DNA of 64,000 bases. Origin: JADJWR01 sp963847675 (GTDB taxonomy: Bacteria > Pseudomonadota > Gammaproteobacteria > Burkholderiales > Burkholderiaceae_F). Made by a program: the position numbers and the translations under genes. The notes beneath the pieces were generated by a model. It ran no database searches. It was not told the DNA's origin and was given only the letters and a program-made list of their open reading frames with translations. The DNA lies in NCBI GenBank assembly GCA_963847675.1, contig CAWKAP010000003.1:248001-312000 (forward strand), in the 5' to 3' direction. This document shows positions 28,964 to 35,867 of this stretch, one piece after another; within the stretch, counting starts at the first letter, position 1; every line of letters begins with the position of its first letter.

Positions 28964-30316
28964 TCACGGCACGCGTTTCGCGCTTCCGCTCTCCGACGTT
29001 ACTGGCTCTCGATGACTCCGGTCTTCGCCGCGAGCCAGCCCCTTCAGGAATAGCGATGCGGCCAAGACAAGCAGCATCACCACGAGCGCGCCGGCGACAA
29101 ATGGCTCGTCGATCGTCGGCCAATCGACATTTCGAAGCAAAGCCCAGCGCTCCGTCATCCAGTGCCAAGCAGAGTGGGCGACGACCGCTGAAATGACAGC
29201 AACGATGATCCGCTCCCCTGAGGGGTGGCGATTCAGAAGCAGCATCAGCGCCGGCAAGACCATGGCCAGCACAAGCAGCTGGCCCAGTTCGATACCGACA
29301 TTGAAGGCAAGTAGCGACAGCAAAAGGTGCGAGCCGGCGAACTGCAGTTCGTTGGCGAGCGCAAACGAGAAGCCGAAGCCATGCACCAAGCCGAAGAAGC
29401 CGGCAACGAGCCAGCGCCATTGCAGGTTCGGACGCAGCACGTTCTCGACGGCCATGTACAGAATCGACAGCGCGATCAGTGTTTCGACCAGCGGCGAGAA
29501 CCAGTTGCCGCTCGGCACGACGCCGTAGGCGGCAGCGATCAGCGTGACCGAGTGCGCCACCGTGAACGCCGTGATTACCCCGATTAGGTAGCCGCTGAAG
29601 CGCCGGAAAGGCGCAACCAGGCAGATAAGGAACAGCAGATGATCGAAGCCACCCAGGATGTGGTCGAAGCCTGACTGCACGAAGCTCCACGAGGCCTGGT
29701 ACCAGCGTGGATCGAGCATGATGCGCCCGGCTGCGGTCGGCAGTTCGAACGCGCGCACCGTGCCGTCCCCCATCACGTAGCGCAGATCGAGCTTCAGCTT
29801 GTCGCGCAGCCCGGGGCTGATATTGAAGTCGACCGCGAAACCGGCCCGCGCGGAGCGGATTGGGTACTCGATGGCGGCGTCGAAGTACCCTTGGTTCCAG
29901 AACACGTCGGTAGAGTCAGGCAATCTTGAGCCGCGAATCGAAGCCAGTGCCTGCTCGTACGTTTGAAAGGACTTGTCGGAGGGCAATGAGATCCGTGCCT
30001 CGCCGTTCACAGGGACCAGGCGTTCTCCGTCCTCGAAAAAGGCGACGTCCTTTGTGGTCGCGTCAATGGCGCGCGGCAGGTGGTTCTCGACGTTGGGCAG
30101 ATCGAGATAGCCGACGCCGCGCTTGGGCAGGTTGAGATTCAGCAGCAGCGCCAGGGGCACGCGGACGAGCACCTGCAGCCGCTCGCCTTCGGCACGCATC
30201 CAAGCGTGCACGCGTAGATCGTTGGGGATGTCGTGGGCCGCGCTCGGCGCAATGAGGCCGGCGAGCAACGCGGCTGCGCAAGCCATGCGACGCCAACAGC
30301 AAGCTAGGAGAACCAC
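28964..30316 (-). CDS. HupE/UreJ-family membrane protein
   Basis: The 450-residue product has an N-terminal hydrophobic export segment (ACAAALLAGLIAPSAAHD), about 210 residues of exported beta-rich domain, and then a block of membrane helices. The membrane half contains the family motif GFDHILGGFDHLLFLICLV and HGFGFSFALANEL, both with conserved His. HupE/UreJ proteins are thought to transport nickel or cobalt, but this longer version with a large periplasmic domain is widespread and of unknown function. No hydrogenase or urease gene is near. Confidence 0.85.
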   Translation of the reverse strand: MVLLACCWRRMACAAALLAGLIAPSAAHDIPNDLRVHAWMRAEGERLQVLVRVPLALLLNLNLPKRGVGYLDLPNVENHLPRAIDATTKDVAFFEDGERLVPVNGEARISLPSDKSFQTYEQALASIRGSRLPDSTDVFWNQGYFDAAIEYPIRSARAGFAVDFNISPGLRDKLKLDLRYVMGDGTVRAFELPTAAGRIMLDPRWYQASWSFVQSGFDHILGGFDHLLFLICLVAPFRRFSGYLIGVITAFTVAHSVTLIAAAYGVVPSGNWFSPLVETLIALSILYMAVENVLRPNLQWRWLVAGFFGLVHGFGFSFALANELQFAGSHLLLSLLAFNVGIELGQLLVLAMVLPALMLLLNRHPSGERIIVAVISAVVAHSAWHWMTERWALLRNVDWPTIDEPFVAGALVVMLLVLAASLFLKGLARGEDRSHREPVTSESGSAKRVP

Positions 30317-30372
30317 GGTTGCAGACCCTTCGCGACGGCGTCAGGCACCCAGGGCGCGCATCGAAGGTCGCA

Positions 30373-30406
30373 GCGAACCCGCGCGAGCGCGCTCGCGCGG
30401 GTTCGC
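30373..30406. terminator. Perfect 34-bp GC-rich palindrome, probable terminator
   Basis: Arms 30373-30388 and 30391-30406 are exact reverse complements, and the central GC completes a 34-bp palindrome. It lies nine bases beyond the stop of the minus-strand beta-propeller gene and upstream of the minus-strand HupE gene. There is no T tract, so it may act as an RNA-stabilising hairpin rather than a classical terminator. Confidence 0.5.
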
Positions 30407-30414
30407 GACTGAGA

Positions 30415-31611
30415 TTACGGAGTGCCCGGACCGTTCGGTCGGAACTTCTGCGCCCGCTTGCCGGTGTCGACTTCTGCCGTGTAGATATTGCCCTTCGAAT
30501 CGACCGCCAGGTTGTGCACCCAGTGGAACTGGCCGGCGCTGCGGCCGTTGCGACCGAAGCTGTTCAGCACGACGCCGTCCTTGCGGTCGAAGATCCACAC
30601 CATGTTGTTCTCGCCGTCGGCGTTGTAAAGGTGCGTCTGCCACTTGTCCGGCGAGAGGTCAATGTCCCACATCGAGCCGTTGCCGAGCGTACTGGTCGCC
30701 AGGAAGACTTCCTTAACGAACTTGCCGTTTTTCTTGAAGACCTGGTAGCGGTTGTTAACGCGATCACAAACGTATACGAGCCCGTCGTCAGCGATCCTTA
30801 CGCAGTGCACCGGGTTGCGGAAGTGGGGATCGGGCGCCTGGTTAGGCGCGTACGGCGGCAGCGCGTTTGAGCCAGCGTCGTCCACAGGGCTCTGGCCGTA
30901 GCCGCCCCAATGCCGCTCGTACATCCCCGTCGCTGCATTGACGACCAACACGCGGTGGTTGCCATAACCATCTGCGATGTACAACTCGTTGGTCTTCGGA
31001 TCTACCTCCATGTCGGCCGGCCGCCCAAGCTGCGGCGTGCCATTGAGACCGCCATTGGTGTCATTGCTCCCTAACGAAGCACCGGCCTTGCCGATCTGCA
31101 GCATGAAGGTGCCGTCCATCGCAAACTTCAGCACCTGGTTGTCGCTACCGCCGTTACCGGCGATGTAGACGTAGTCGTTGTGATCGACGTAGATGCCGTG
31201 TTCGTTGACGGGCCATTCGCAGGCCGGCGCAACACATTTTGTCGTGAGGAAGCCAGGGTCTGCCGTGCCACCCCATGCGCGCAGCAGATCGCCATCACGA
31301 TTGAAGGCCATCACGGAAGGCGCACGATTGCAGCACATCGAACGAGGCGGCACCTGCTCTGCGCCGGCTTCGTCGGCGGTCAGAGACGCTGGCCGCTGCA
31401 CGATCCAGATGTTGTCGTGCCGGTCGACCGCGACCCCGGCAACCTGTCCGATCAGCCAATTATTTGGCAGCGCCTTCGGCCAGGATGCATCAACGGTAAA
31501 GCGCGGGCTTCCCTTGTTTACTGCGATCGCTTCGTTTTGGACTTGCCAGGCGACGAGGCCTGCGCCAATAGCCGCGAGCGCAGCGCCGGTCATCAATAAG
31601 GAACGTCTCAT
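30415..31611 (-). CDS. Exported NHL-type beta-propeller protein
   Basis: A 398-residue protein with an N-terminal membrane or signal segment (LLMTGAALAAIGAGLVAWQV) followed by repeated propeller blades. Blade signatures include GVAVDRHDNIWIVQRP, GIYVDHNDYVYIAGNGG, DMEVDPKTNELYIADGYGNHRVLVV, CVRIADDGLVYVCDRVNNRYQVF and NLAVDSKGNIYTAEVD. It has four Cys in CCNRAP and CVAPAC, which could form disulfides in the periplasm. Such proteins can be lactonase-like, peptidylglycine-lyase-like or purely binding. The function here is unknown. Confidence 0.82.
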   Translation of the reverse strand: MRRSLLMTGAALAAIGAGLVAWQVQNEAIAVNKGSPRFTVDASWPKALPNNWLIGQVAGVAVDRHDNIWIVQRPASLTADEAGAEQVPPRSMCCNRAPSVMAFNRDGDLLRAWGGTADPGFLTTKCVAPACEWPVNEHGIYVDHNDYVYIAGNGGSDNQVLKFAMDGTFMLQIGKAGASLGSNDTNGGLNGTPQLGRPADMEVDPKTNELYIADGYGNHRVLVVNAATGMYERHWGGYGQSPVDDAGSNALPPYAPNQAPDPHFRNPVHCVRIADDGLVYVCDRVNNRYQVFKKNGKFVKEVFLATSTLGNGSMWDIDLSPDKWQTHLYNADGENNMVWIFDRKDGVVLNSFGRNGRSAGQFHWVHNLAVDSKGNIYTAEVDTGKRAQKFRPNGPGTP

Positions 31612-32295
31612 TTGGCCTCCTCACGTCATCGTGAATCGAACTGCGGCTCTGCCGTCCAAGTTCCAAGCCTCCTTCGCTGCGCGGCCGAACCGTGAGTAGA
31701 GACTACGGACATGAGTGCGAACGTGAAATCGCGCGTGTCGGACACAAGTGAGCCGAGAGGTTGTCTACTCGGGGCGCCGCCCTAATGCTGCGAGGCAAGA
31801 ATCATCGCCGCTCAATGCGCGGCCGGGATCGAGGAGACGACCCTGCATGGGTCTCAGAAACTGCGTTGGTGATCACGAGAAGTGAGTCATGTTGCATCGC
31901 GGATGGATAGCCAGATAAGTATGGATCGCACGTACTTTTACTAATTAGCGCACAGCCGCGACCCTTGATTGAGCGATTCCGCACGCGCGACATGTACTCA
32001 CGGGTTGAGGCGTGAGTCCAGCCAGCATTCGCCCGGCCAGTGTCGTCCAGAACGTCGTCCGTGTCGGCCCAAGGTCGATTGCACGCGCTGCGAGCGACCG
32101 GTTGGAGGAAGATCGTCGGACAAGCTTTATTTGTCGAACTCAGCGCCCGCAGTGCGCGGATGCTGGCGGACCTGCAGCTCGATTGGCGTTCGCGCTGTCG
32201 CGCCGCCGGCGCGTCGACGGGTCCGATGCCGGCGCACAGAACCGCCTACGCGCGCGCGACGTCATGCCCTGCGGTAGCCTGAAACAGCCGAAGCC
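31612..32295. other. Intergenic region with an AT-rich patch
   Basis: A 684-base stretch upstream of the beta-propeller gene and downstream of aspartate dehydrogenase, both on the minus strand. About 31860-31970 is distinctly more AT-rich than the surroundings. Short frames in it have no ribosome site or recognisable product, so I call no gene. Confidence 0.5.
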
Positions 32296-33111
32296 TCAGC
32301 CGCCGGCAACCACCGGAGCGATCATCGCGCGCAGCGCCGCCATGATGCTCGGCGCGACGATGCGGCTCGTGCGCGGGTTGGTGTCCGACGGGCGGTTGCG
32401 GCTGCACAGGGTCAGACTGATGTCGTCGGCCTCGACGTCGACCTGGTGGATCGCGCCGGGAATGTCGGACCTCGCCCAGACTTCGACCTCGGTGCGGTCG
32501 AAGCCGATGCCGGCGATGCTCAATGCCACGGCGACGTTGAAGTGGCGCGGAAACGCCGCGGCCGCTTCGCGTGCCGTGCCCTGAAAGACGCGCACCTGCT
32601 CGCCCGCTTTCGGCGGCGCCTTGACGAAGTCGTGCCCCTGCGCGAGGACGTAGGCCTCGTGCGCCAGCGAGTCCGGGCGGATGCGCGAGGTCAGCCTGAC
32701 GCTGCGGATGTTGCCTTCGCGCGCGCAGCGCAGAGAGTCCAGCCCCGGCAGTGCGCCGTTGGCGATGCGCAGGCGGCCACCTCCTTCCTTCGCAAGCGCC
32801 TCGACGTCCGGAACCTGCAGCAGGCCGGCGCTGCTGACGATGACGACGGTCTTGCCCGCGCCGAGCCCGGTCTTCACGATCTCCGGCAGCGCATCGGCCG
32901 TCGCGCATTCGACGATGACGTCGGCGTGCTCGGGCAGTTCCTCCAGCGGCACCACCCTCGGCGCGGGCAACAGCCTCGCCGCGTTGGCGCGCGCCTTGTC
33001 GAGGTCACGGGCCGTGACCGCGGCCAGCACGGCCCCCGGCAGGTCGCCCGCCGTCAGGCGCCGCGCCACGTCCTGTCCCGAATTGCCGAAGCCAGCCAGC
33101 GCGACTCGCAT
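32296..33111 (-). CDS. nadX: Aspartate dehydrogenase, NadX type
   Basis: The 271-residue enzyme starts MRVALAGFGNSGQDVARRL, a Rossmann NAD(P)-binding motif. It carries VIVECATADALPE and the C-terminal block FPRHFNVAVALSIAGIGFDRTEVEVWA, which includes the conserved His of aspartate dehydrogenases. It would oxidise L-aspartate to iminoaspartate with NAD(P), feeding NAD synthesis or aspartate catabolism. The ATG at 33111 has GGAGGAG upstream and is preferred to upstream starts. The next gene upstream on the same strand is a hydroxyisobutyrate-type dehydrogenase about 180 bases away. Confidence 0.88.
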   Translation of the reverse strand: MRVALAGFGNSGQDVARRLTAGDLPGAVLAAVTARDLDKARANAARLLPAPRVVPLEELPEHADVIVECATADALPEIVKTGLGAGKTVVIVSSAGLLQVPDVEALAKEGGGRLRIANGALPGLDSLRCAREGNIRSVRLTSRIRPDSLAHEAYVLAQGHDFVKAPPKAGEQVRVFQGTAREAAAAFPRHFNVAVALSIAGIGFDRTEVEVWARSDIPGAIHQVDVEADDISLTLCSRNRPSDTNPRTSRIVAPSIMAALRAMIAPVVAGG

Positions 33112-33288
33112 GTCGCTCCTCCTTCCGTCTGCAGCGCCCGAGCCGCCTTTTAGCATCGCCTGAAGCACGCGTCATCGCGCCACGACACCGCACGTCCAGG
33201 CGCAATGTCCGGGCAAGTCATCTCGCGACATATAGGGGCAGCGGTCATGCGAACCCCGGTCTTCAGCTGAGGACTTGCGCCGATGCTT

Positions 33289-34185
33289 TCAAAGCAACGG
33301 CTTGTCGCGCAGCAGCGCGATGACGGAAGTCGTGTCCGCCTCGGCGTGTCCGTGGGCCACCATCATGCGGTGCAATTCAGCCGCCAGCGACGTCATCGGC
33401 ATGGGCGTCCCTGTCGCCCGCGCCAGATCCAGCACCATGTTCAGATCCTTCATGATCGTGCGCAGGTGTCCCGTCGGCGAGAAGTCGCCGCTGGCCATCT
33501 TCGGCACCGACTGGCGAAGCAGAGAGGAGTCGGCACGGCCACCTTCGAACGCCTCCGGCAAACGAAGCGGATCGATCCCGGCATTGATGGCGAGCTGAAC
33601 GGCTTCCGCGATCACCGCCTTGCAGCCGCCGACGATGACCTGGTTGATCATCTTGGTGGTCTGCCCCGCGCCGACGGGACCCATCAGCGTGTAGCGCCCG
33701 GCCAGATGACTGACGACCGACCTGGATCGTTCGAACTCCGCGGGGTCGCCCCCGGCCATGACGGCCAGCGTGCCTGCGGCCGCACCGGGCGGACCACCGG
33801 AGACAGGCGCGTCGATCCATCCCGCCCCGCTCTCGGCCCGCAGCCGCTCCGCCAGGCGGCGCGTCACCGCCGCGTCGATCGTCGACATGTCGATGACGAT
33901 CTTGCCCGCACTCAGCCCCTTGGCCAGGCCATCGTCGCCGTCGACGACCTCCTGCACTGCGGCCGTGTCTGAAACGCAGAGGACGATGACGTCGCTATCC
34001 TGCGCCACCGCTGACGGGGAATCGGCCACCGTAGCGCCGGCCGCCGCAACGTCCTGCAGCTTTTGCGGATTGCGGCCCCAGACGGTGACCGGCAGGCCGG
34101 CCTTCAGCAGCCGCATCACCATCGGCCGCCCCATCAGGCCAACGCCGATATAGCCGACTCTCTCGTGCACTTGCATCGCTGTCAT
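33289..34185 (-). CDS. 3-hydroxyisobutyrate dehydrogenase-like NAD(P)-dependent oxidoreductase
   Basis: A beta-hydroxyacid dehydrogenase family member. VGYIGVGLMGRPM is the nucleotide-binding loop, IDAPVSGGPPGAAAGTLAVMAGG the substrate-binding block, and VGAGQTTKMINQVIVGG contains the catalytic Lys. The C-terminal helical domain ends with KDLNMVLDLARATG. Substrates of the family include 3-hydroxyisobutyrate, tartronate semialdehyde and related acids. GGAGGAGG stands very close to ATG 34185; ATG 34176 is nine bases further on and is also possible. The length is about 298 residues. Confidence 0.9.
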   Translation of the reverse strand: MTAMQVHERVGYIGVGLMGRPMVMRLLKAGLPVTVWGRNPQKLQDVAAAGATVADSPSAVAQDSDVIVLCVSDTAAVQEVVDGDDGLAKGLSAGKIVIDMSTIDAAVTRRLAERLRAESGAGWIDAPVSGGPPGAAAGTLAVMAGGDPAEFERSRSVVSHLAGRYTLMGPVGAGQTTKMINQVIVGGCKAVIAEAVQLAINAGIDPLRLPEAFEGGRADSSLLRQSVPKMASGDFSPTGHLRTIMKDLNMVLDLARATGTPMPMTSLAAELHRMMVAHGHAEADTTSVIALLRDKPLL

Positions 34186-34252
34186 TGCCTCCTCCGTTCC
34201 CACCGCGCCCGAGCGCTGTCAGGAGGCGGAAGAATACGGCGGAGCTTCGGGA

Positions 34253-34276
34253 GCACAGCCAATCTCGCCGCGACAC
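34253..34276. repeat. 24-bp direct repeat, left copy
   Basis: This sequence begins GCACAGCCAATC and is repeated exactly at 35758-35781. The identity ends sharply on both sides. The two copies bracket the HigBA and RHH-like gene pairs, as target or attachment-site duplications would. Confidence 0.8.
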
Positions 34277-34361
34277 ATTTGCCGGCAGAGCCGCCAAGTG
34301 TCAACGTCCGAGCGTCAGGCACAGTGTCAGATCAGTTGAAGGGCAACAAACACGCCAAGGC

Positions 34362-34658
34362 TCACGATGCCAGTTCCAGCGGCGTGATCCTCGCCAGTTC
34401 GGCGCTCAGTTCATCCTTCACGCACGCCGCGTCGTAGTCGAGTTGCAGTCCGGTCCAAAAGCCGTCGTTCACCCCGAAGTAGCGCGACAGCCGCAACCCG
34501 GTGTCCACGGTGACCGCGCGCTTGCCGGCGAGAATCTCACTGATGCGAATCTGCGGCACGCCGATGTCTTTCGCCAGCCGGTACGGCGTGATGCCCATCG
34601 GCTCGAGGAACTCCTTCAGCAGGATCTCGCCCGGCGTCGGGTAAGGCACTTTGCGCAT
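34362..34658 (-). CDS. higA: HigA-family antitoxin
   Basis: A 98-residue protein beginning RKVPYPTPGEILLKEFLEPMGIT, the typical HigA/VapI opening. Its helix-turn-helix is TPYRLAKDIGVPQIRISEILAGKRAVT, followed by the HigA tail FGVNDGFWTGLQLDYD. It would neutralise HigB and, with it, repress the operon. It starts nine bases after the toxin stop, giving the toxin-first order usual for higBA. Confidence 0.95.
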   Translation of the reverse strand: MRKVPYPTPGEILLKEFLEPMGITPYRLAKDIGVPQIRISEILAGKRAVTVDTGLRLSRYFGVNDGFWTGLQLDYDAACVKDELSAELARITPLELAS

Positions 34659-34667
34659 GGTCAGCCT

Positions 34668-34949
34668 CTAGTGGTAGTCGACGATCTCTACGTCCGTGGC
34701 GCGCCCGTCGGCGAAGCGAAAGCACACGCGCCACTGATCGTTGATGCGGATGCTCCACTGGCTCTTGCGGTCGCCTTTCAGCGCCTCGAGCCGGTTGTTC
34801 GGCGGGATGCGCAGTTCCTCGACCCGGATCACGCGGTTGAGCATCGCCAACTTTCGCATCGCCGTCGCCTGGATGTTCCTGAAGCGAGCCACCCGCTGCC
34901 CAATGAAAAGCGCCTCGGTGTCCTTGCAGCGGAACGACTCGATCGCCAT
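34668..34949 (-). CDS. higB: HigB-family ribosome-dependent mRNA interferase toxin
   Basis: A 93-residue RelE/ParE-superfamily toxin: IESFRCKDTEALFIG, then LDR-type region RIPPNNRLEALKGDRKSQWSIRINDQWRVCFRF, ending in VEIVDYH with the typical terminal His. It would cut mRNA on ribosomes when free of HigA. The ATG at 34949 follows a TTG in frame. No Shine-Dalgarno precedes it, and a promoter-like sequence ends only a few bases upstream, so translation may be leaderless. Confidence 0.95.
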   Translation of the reverse strand: MAIESFRCKDTEALFIGQRVARFRNIQATAMRKLAMLNRVIRVEELRIPPNNRLEALKGDRKSQWSIRINDQWRVCFRFADGRATDVEIVDYH

Positions 34950-34955
34950 CAAGGA

Positions 34956-34984
34956 ATGCTATCGCATCGCGTTAGTAACGTCAA
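34956..34984 (-). promoter_or_regulatory. Candidate sigma-70 promoter of higBA
   Basis: On the minus strand TTGACG (34984-34979) and TAGCAT (34961-34956) are spaced by 17 bp. The predicted transcription start falls at about 34949, the ATG of higB. The -35 is strong and the -10 moderate. Confidence 0.5.
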
Positions 34985-35133
34985 GCGATAGTGCCCGCGC
35001 GCAACAGGTGCGTACCGGCGGCCCCTTGGACTCGCCTCGAACCGCCCTGCAGGAGCCTCTGCCCCTTACCGACCCCCTTGCCGGCGTTACGCGACGCTGC
35101 GCCGCGGCGCCAGACAGTCATCGTCAATCCGGC

Positions 35134-35170
35134 TTGACGCAGGGCACATGTACATGTAATGTACATGTGC
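35134..35170 (+). promoter_or_regulatory. Sigma-70 promoter with palindromic operator over the -10
   Basis: TTGACG (35134-35139) and TAATGT (35157-35162) are separated by 17 bp. A perfect inverted repeat, GCACATGTACAT (35144-35155) and ATGTACATGTGC (35159-35170), overlaps the spacer and the -10. A protein bound there would block RNA polymerase. The gene starting at 35195 encodes an RHH-like protein, the obvious candidate autorepressor. Confidence 0.75.
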
Positions 35171-35194
35171 ACCAAGTAACCGGAAAGAATCACG

Positions 35195-35491
35195 ATGGCA
35201 GCGGCGGTCGAAAGGATTGTGGTCCAGACCACTGCGCAGGAGAAGAGGGCGATAGTGGCCAAGGCGAAGAAGCTGGGCCTGCCGATCTCCGAGTTGATGC
35301 GTCGCGGCGCAACGGCCTACAAGTCGGCGAAAGCCGACGAGGAACTGGGCGCCCTGGCGGATGCCGCCAAGGCTGCGGCTGACCGCGCTGGCGCCTCGAT
35401 CGACGAGGCGCTGGAGTTCATTGCGGCGAGCGACAAGCGAATCGCCGCGCTTGAAGCCAGCGCCGCGAAGGCGCGAAAACGGGCCGCCTGA
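35195..35491 (+). CDS. Ribbon-helix-helix-like DNA-binding protein, putative autorepressor
   Basis: A 98-residue basic protein. Residues 7-45 fit an RHH fold: strand ERIVVQTT, helix AQEKRAIVAKAKKLG, then LPISELMRRGATAY. An Ala/Lys/Glu-rich helical tail follows. RHH proteins of this kind are antitoxins, plasmid-mobilisation accessory proteins or autorepressors. A palindromic operator overlaps its own promoter. It shares its last base with the following gene, so they are one unit. The place inside a repeat-bounded island next to HigBA suggests a mobile or stabilisation function. The family assignment is by pattern only. Confidence 0.7.
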   Translation: MAAAVERIVVQTTAQEKRAIVAKAKKLGLPISELMRRGATAYKSAKADEELGALADAAKAAADRAGASIDEALEFIAASDKRIAALEASAAKARKRAA

Positions 35492-35685
35492 TGAGTGTCA
35501 CGGACCGGGTCTGGGGCGCCCTGACTTCGATGATCAAGCTCGAGGACAAGGTAACTCGTCAGGCCGAGGCGTTGAAGGCGCAGCAAACGAAGATCGAAGA
35601 CTTGACCTCGCGCGTCATTCGGCTGGAGGCGCAGCTTGAGTTGCTGACGGGCGCGGCGCTGGTCAGGAAGCTCAAGGGCGATTGA
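35491..35685 (+). CDS. Small coiled-coil protein paired with the RHH-like gene
   Basis: A 64-residue protein whose ATG shares a base with the stop of the preceding gene (TGATG). The core MIKLEDKVTRQAEALKAQQTKIEDLTSRVIRLEAQLELL is a heptad coiled coil. It has no other motif. It could oligomerise with, or modulate, the RHH-like protein. A toxin role has no sequence support. Confidence 0.65.
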   Translation: MSVTDRVWGALTSMIKLEDKVTRQAEALKAQQTKIEDLTSRVIRLEAQLELLTGAALVRKLKGD

Positions 35686-35757
35686 GGCGCGGGATCGTGC
35701 GTCCCGCGCGCTGACGGATGTGTCGAACCGAAGGGCCGCGCCAGCGGCACGATTACG

Positions 35758-35781
35758 GCACAGCCAATCTCGCCGCGACAC
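35758..35781. repeat. 24-bp direct repeat, right copy
   Basis: An exact copy of 34253-34276 in the same orientation, 1505 bp away. It lies in the short gap before the 3' end of the cyclic glucan synthase gene. Confidence 0.8.
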
Positions 35782-35867
35782 TCCCGGCCCCGAATGGTCG
35801 CCGATCGGGCCGTGGAGGGGTCGTCGATCGGCCGCGGCGCCTTTGGCAACGGCTCTTCGACATCGGA

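Noticed and set aside
31802..31993. A 63-codon minus-strand frame in the AT-rich intergenic region.
   Set aside because: No ribosome site, no recognisable motif and atypical composition.
34253..35781. An integron cassette array or insertion sequence.
   Set aside because: No integrase, transposase, attC-like core site or terminal inverted repeats were found; only the 24-bp direct repeats are supported.
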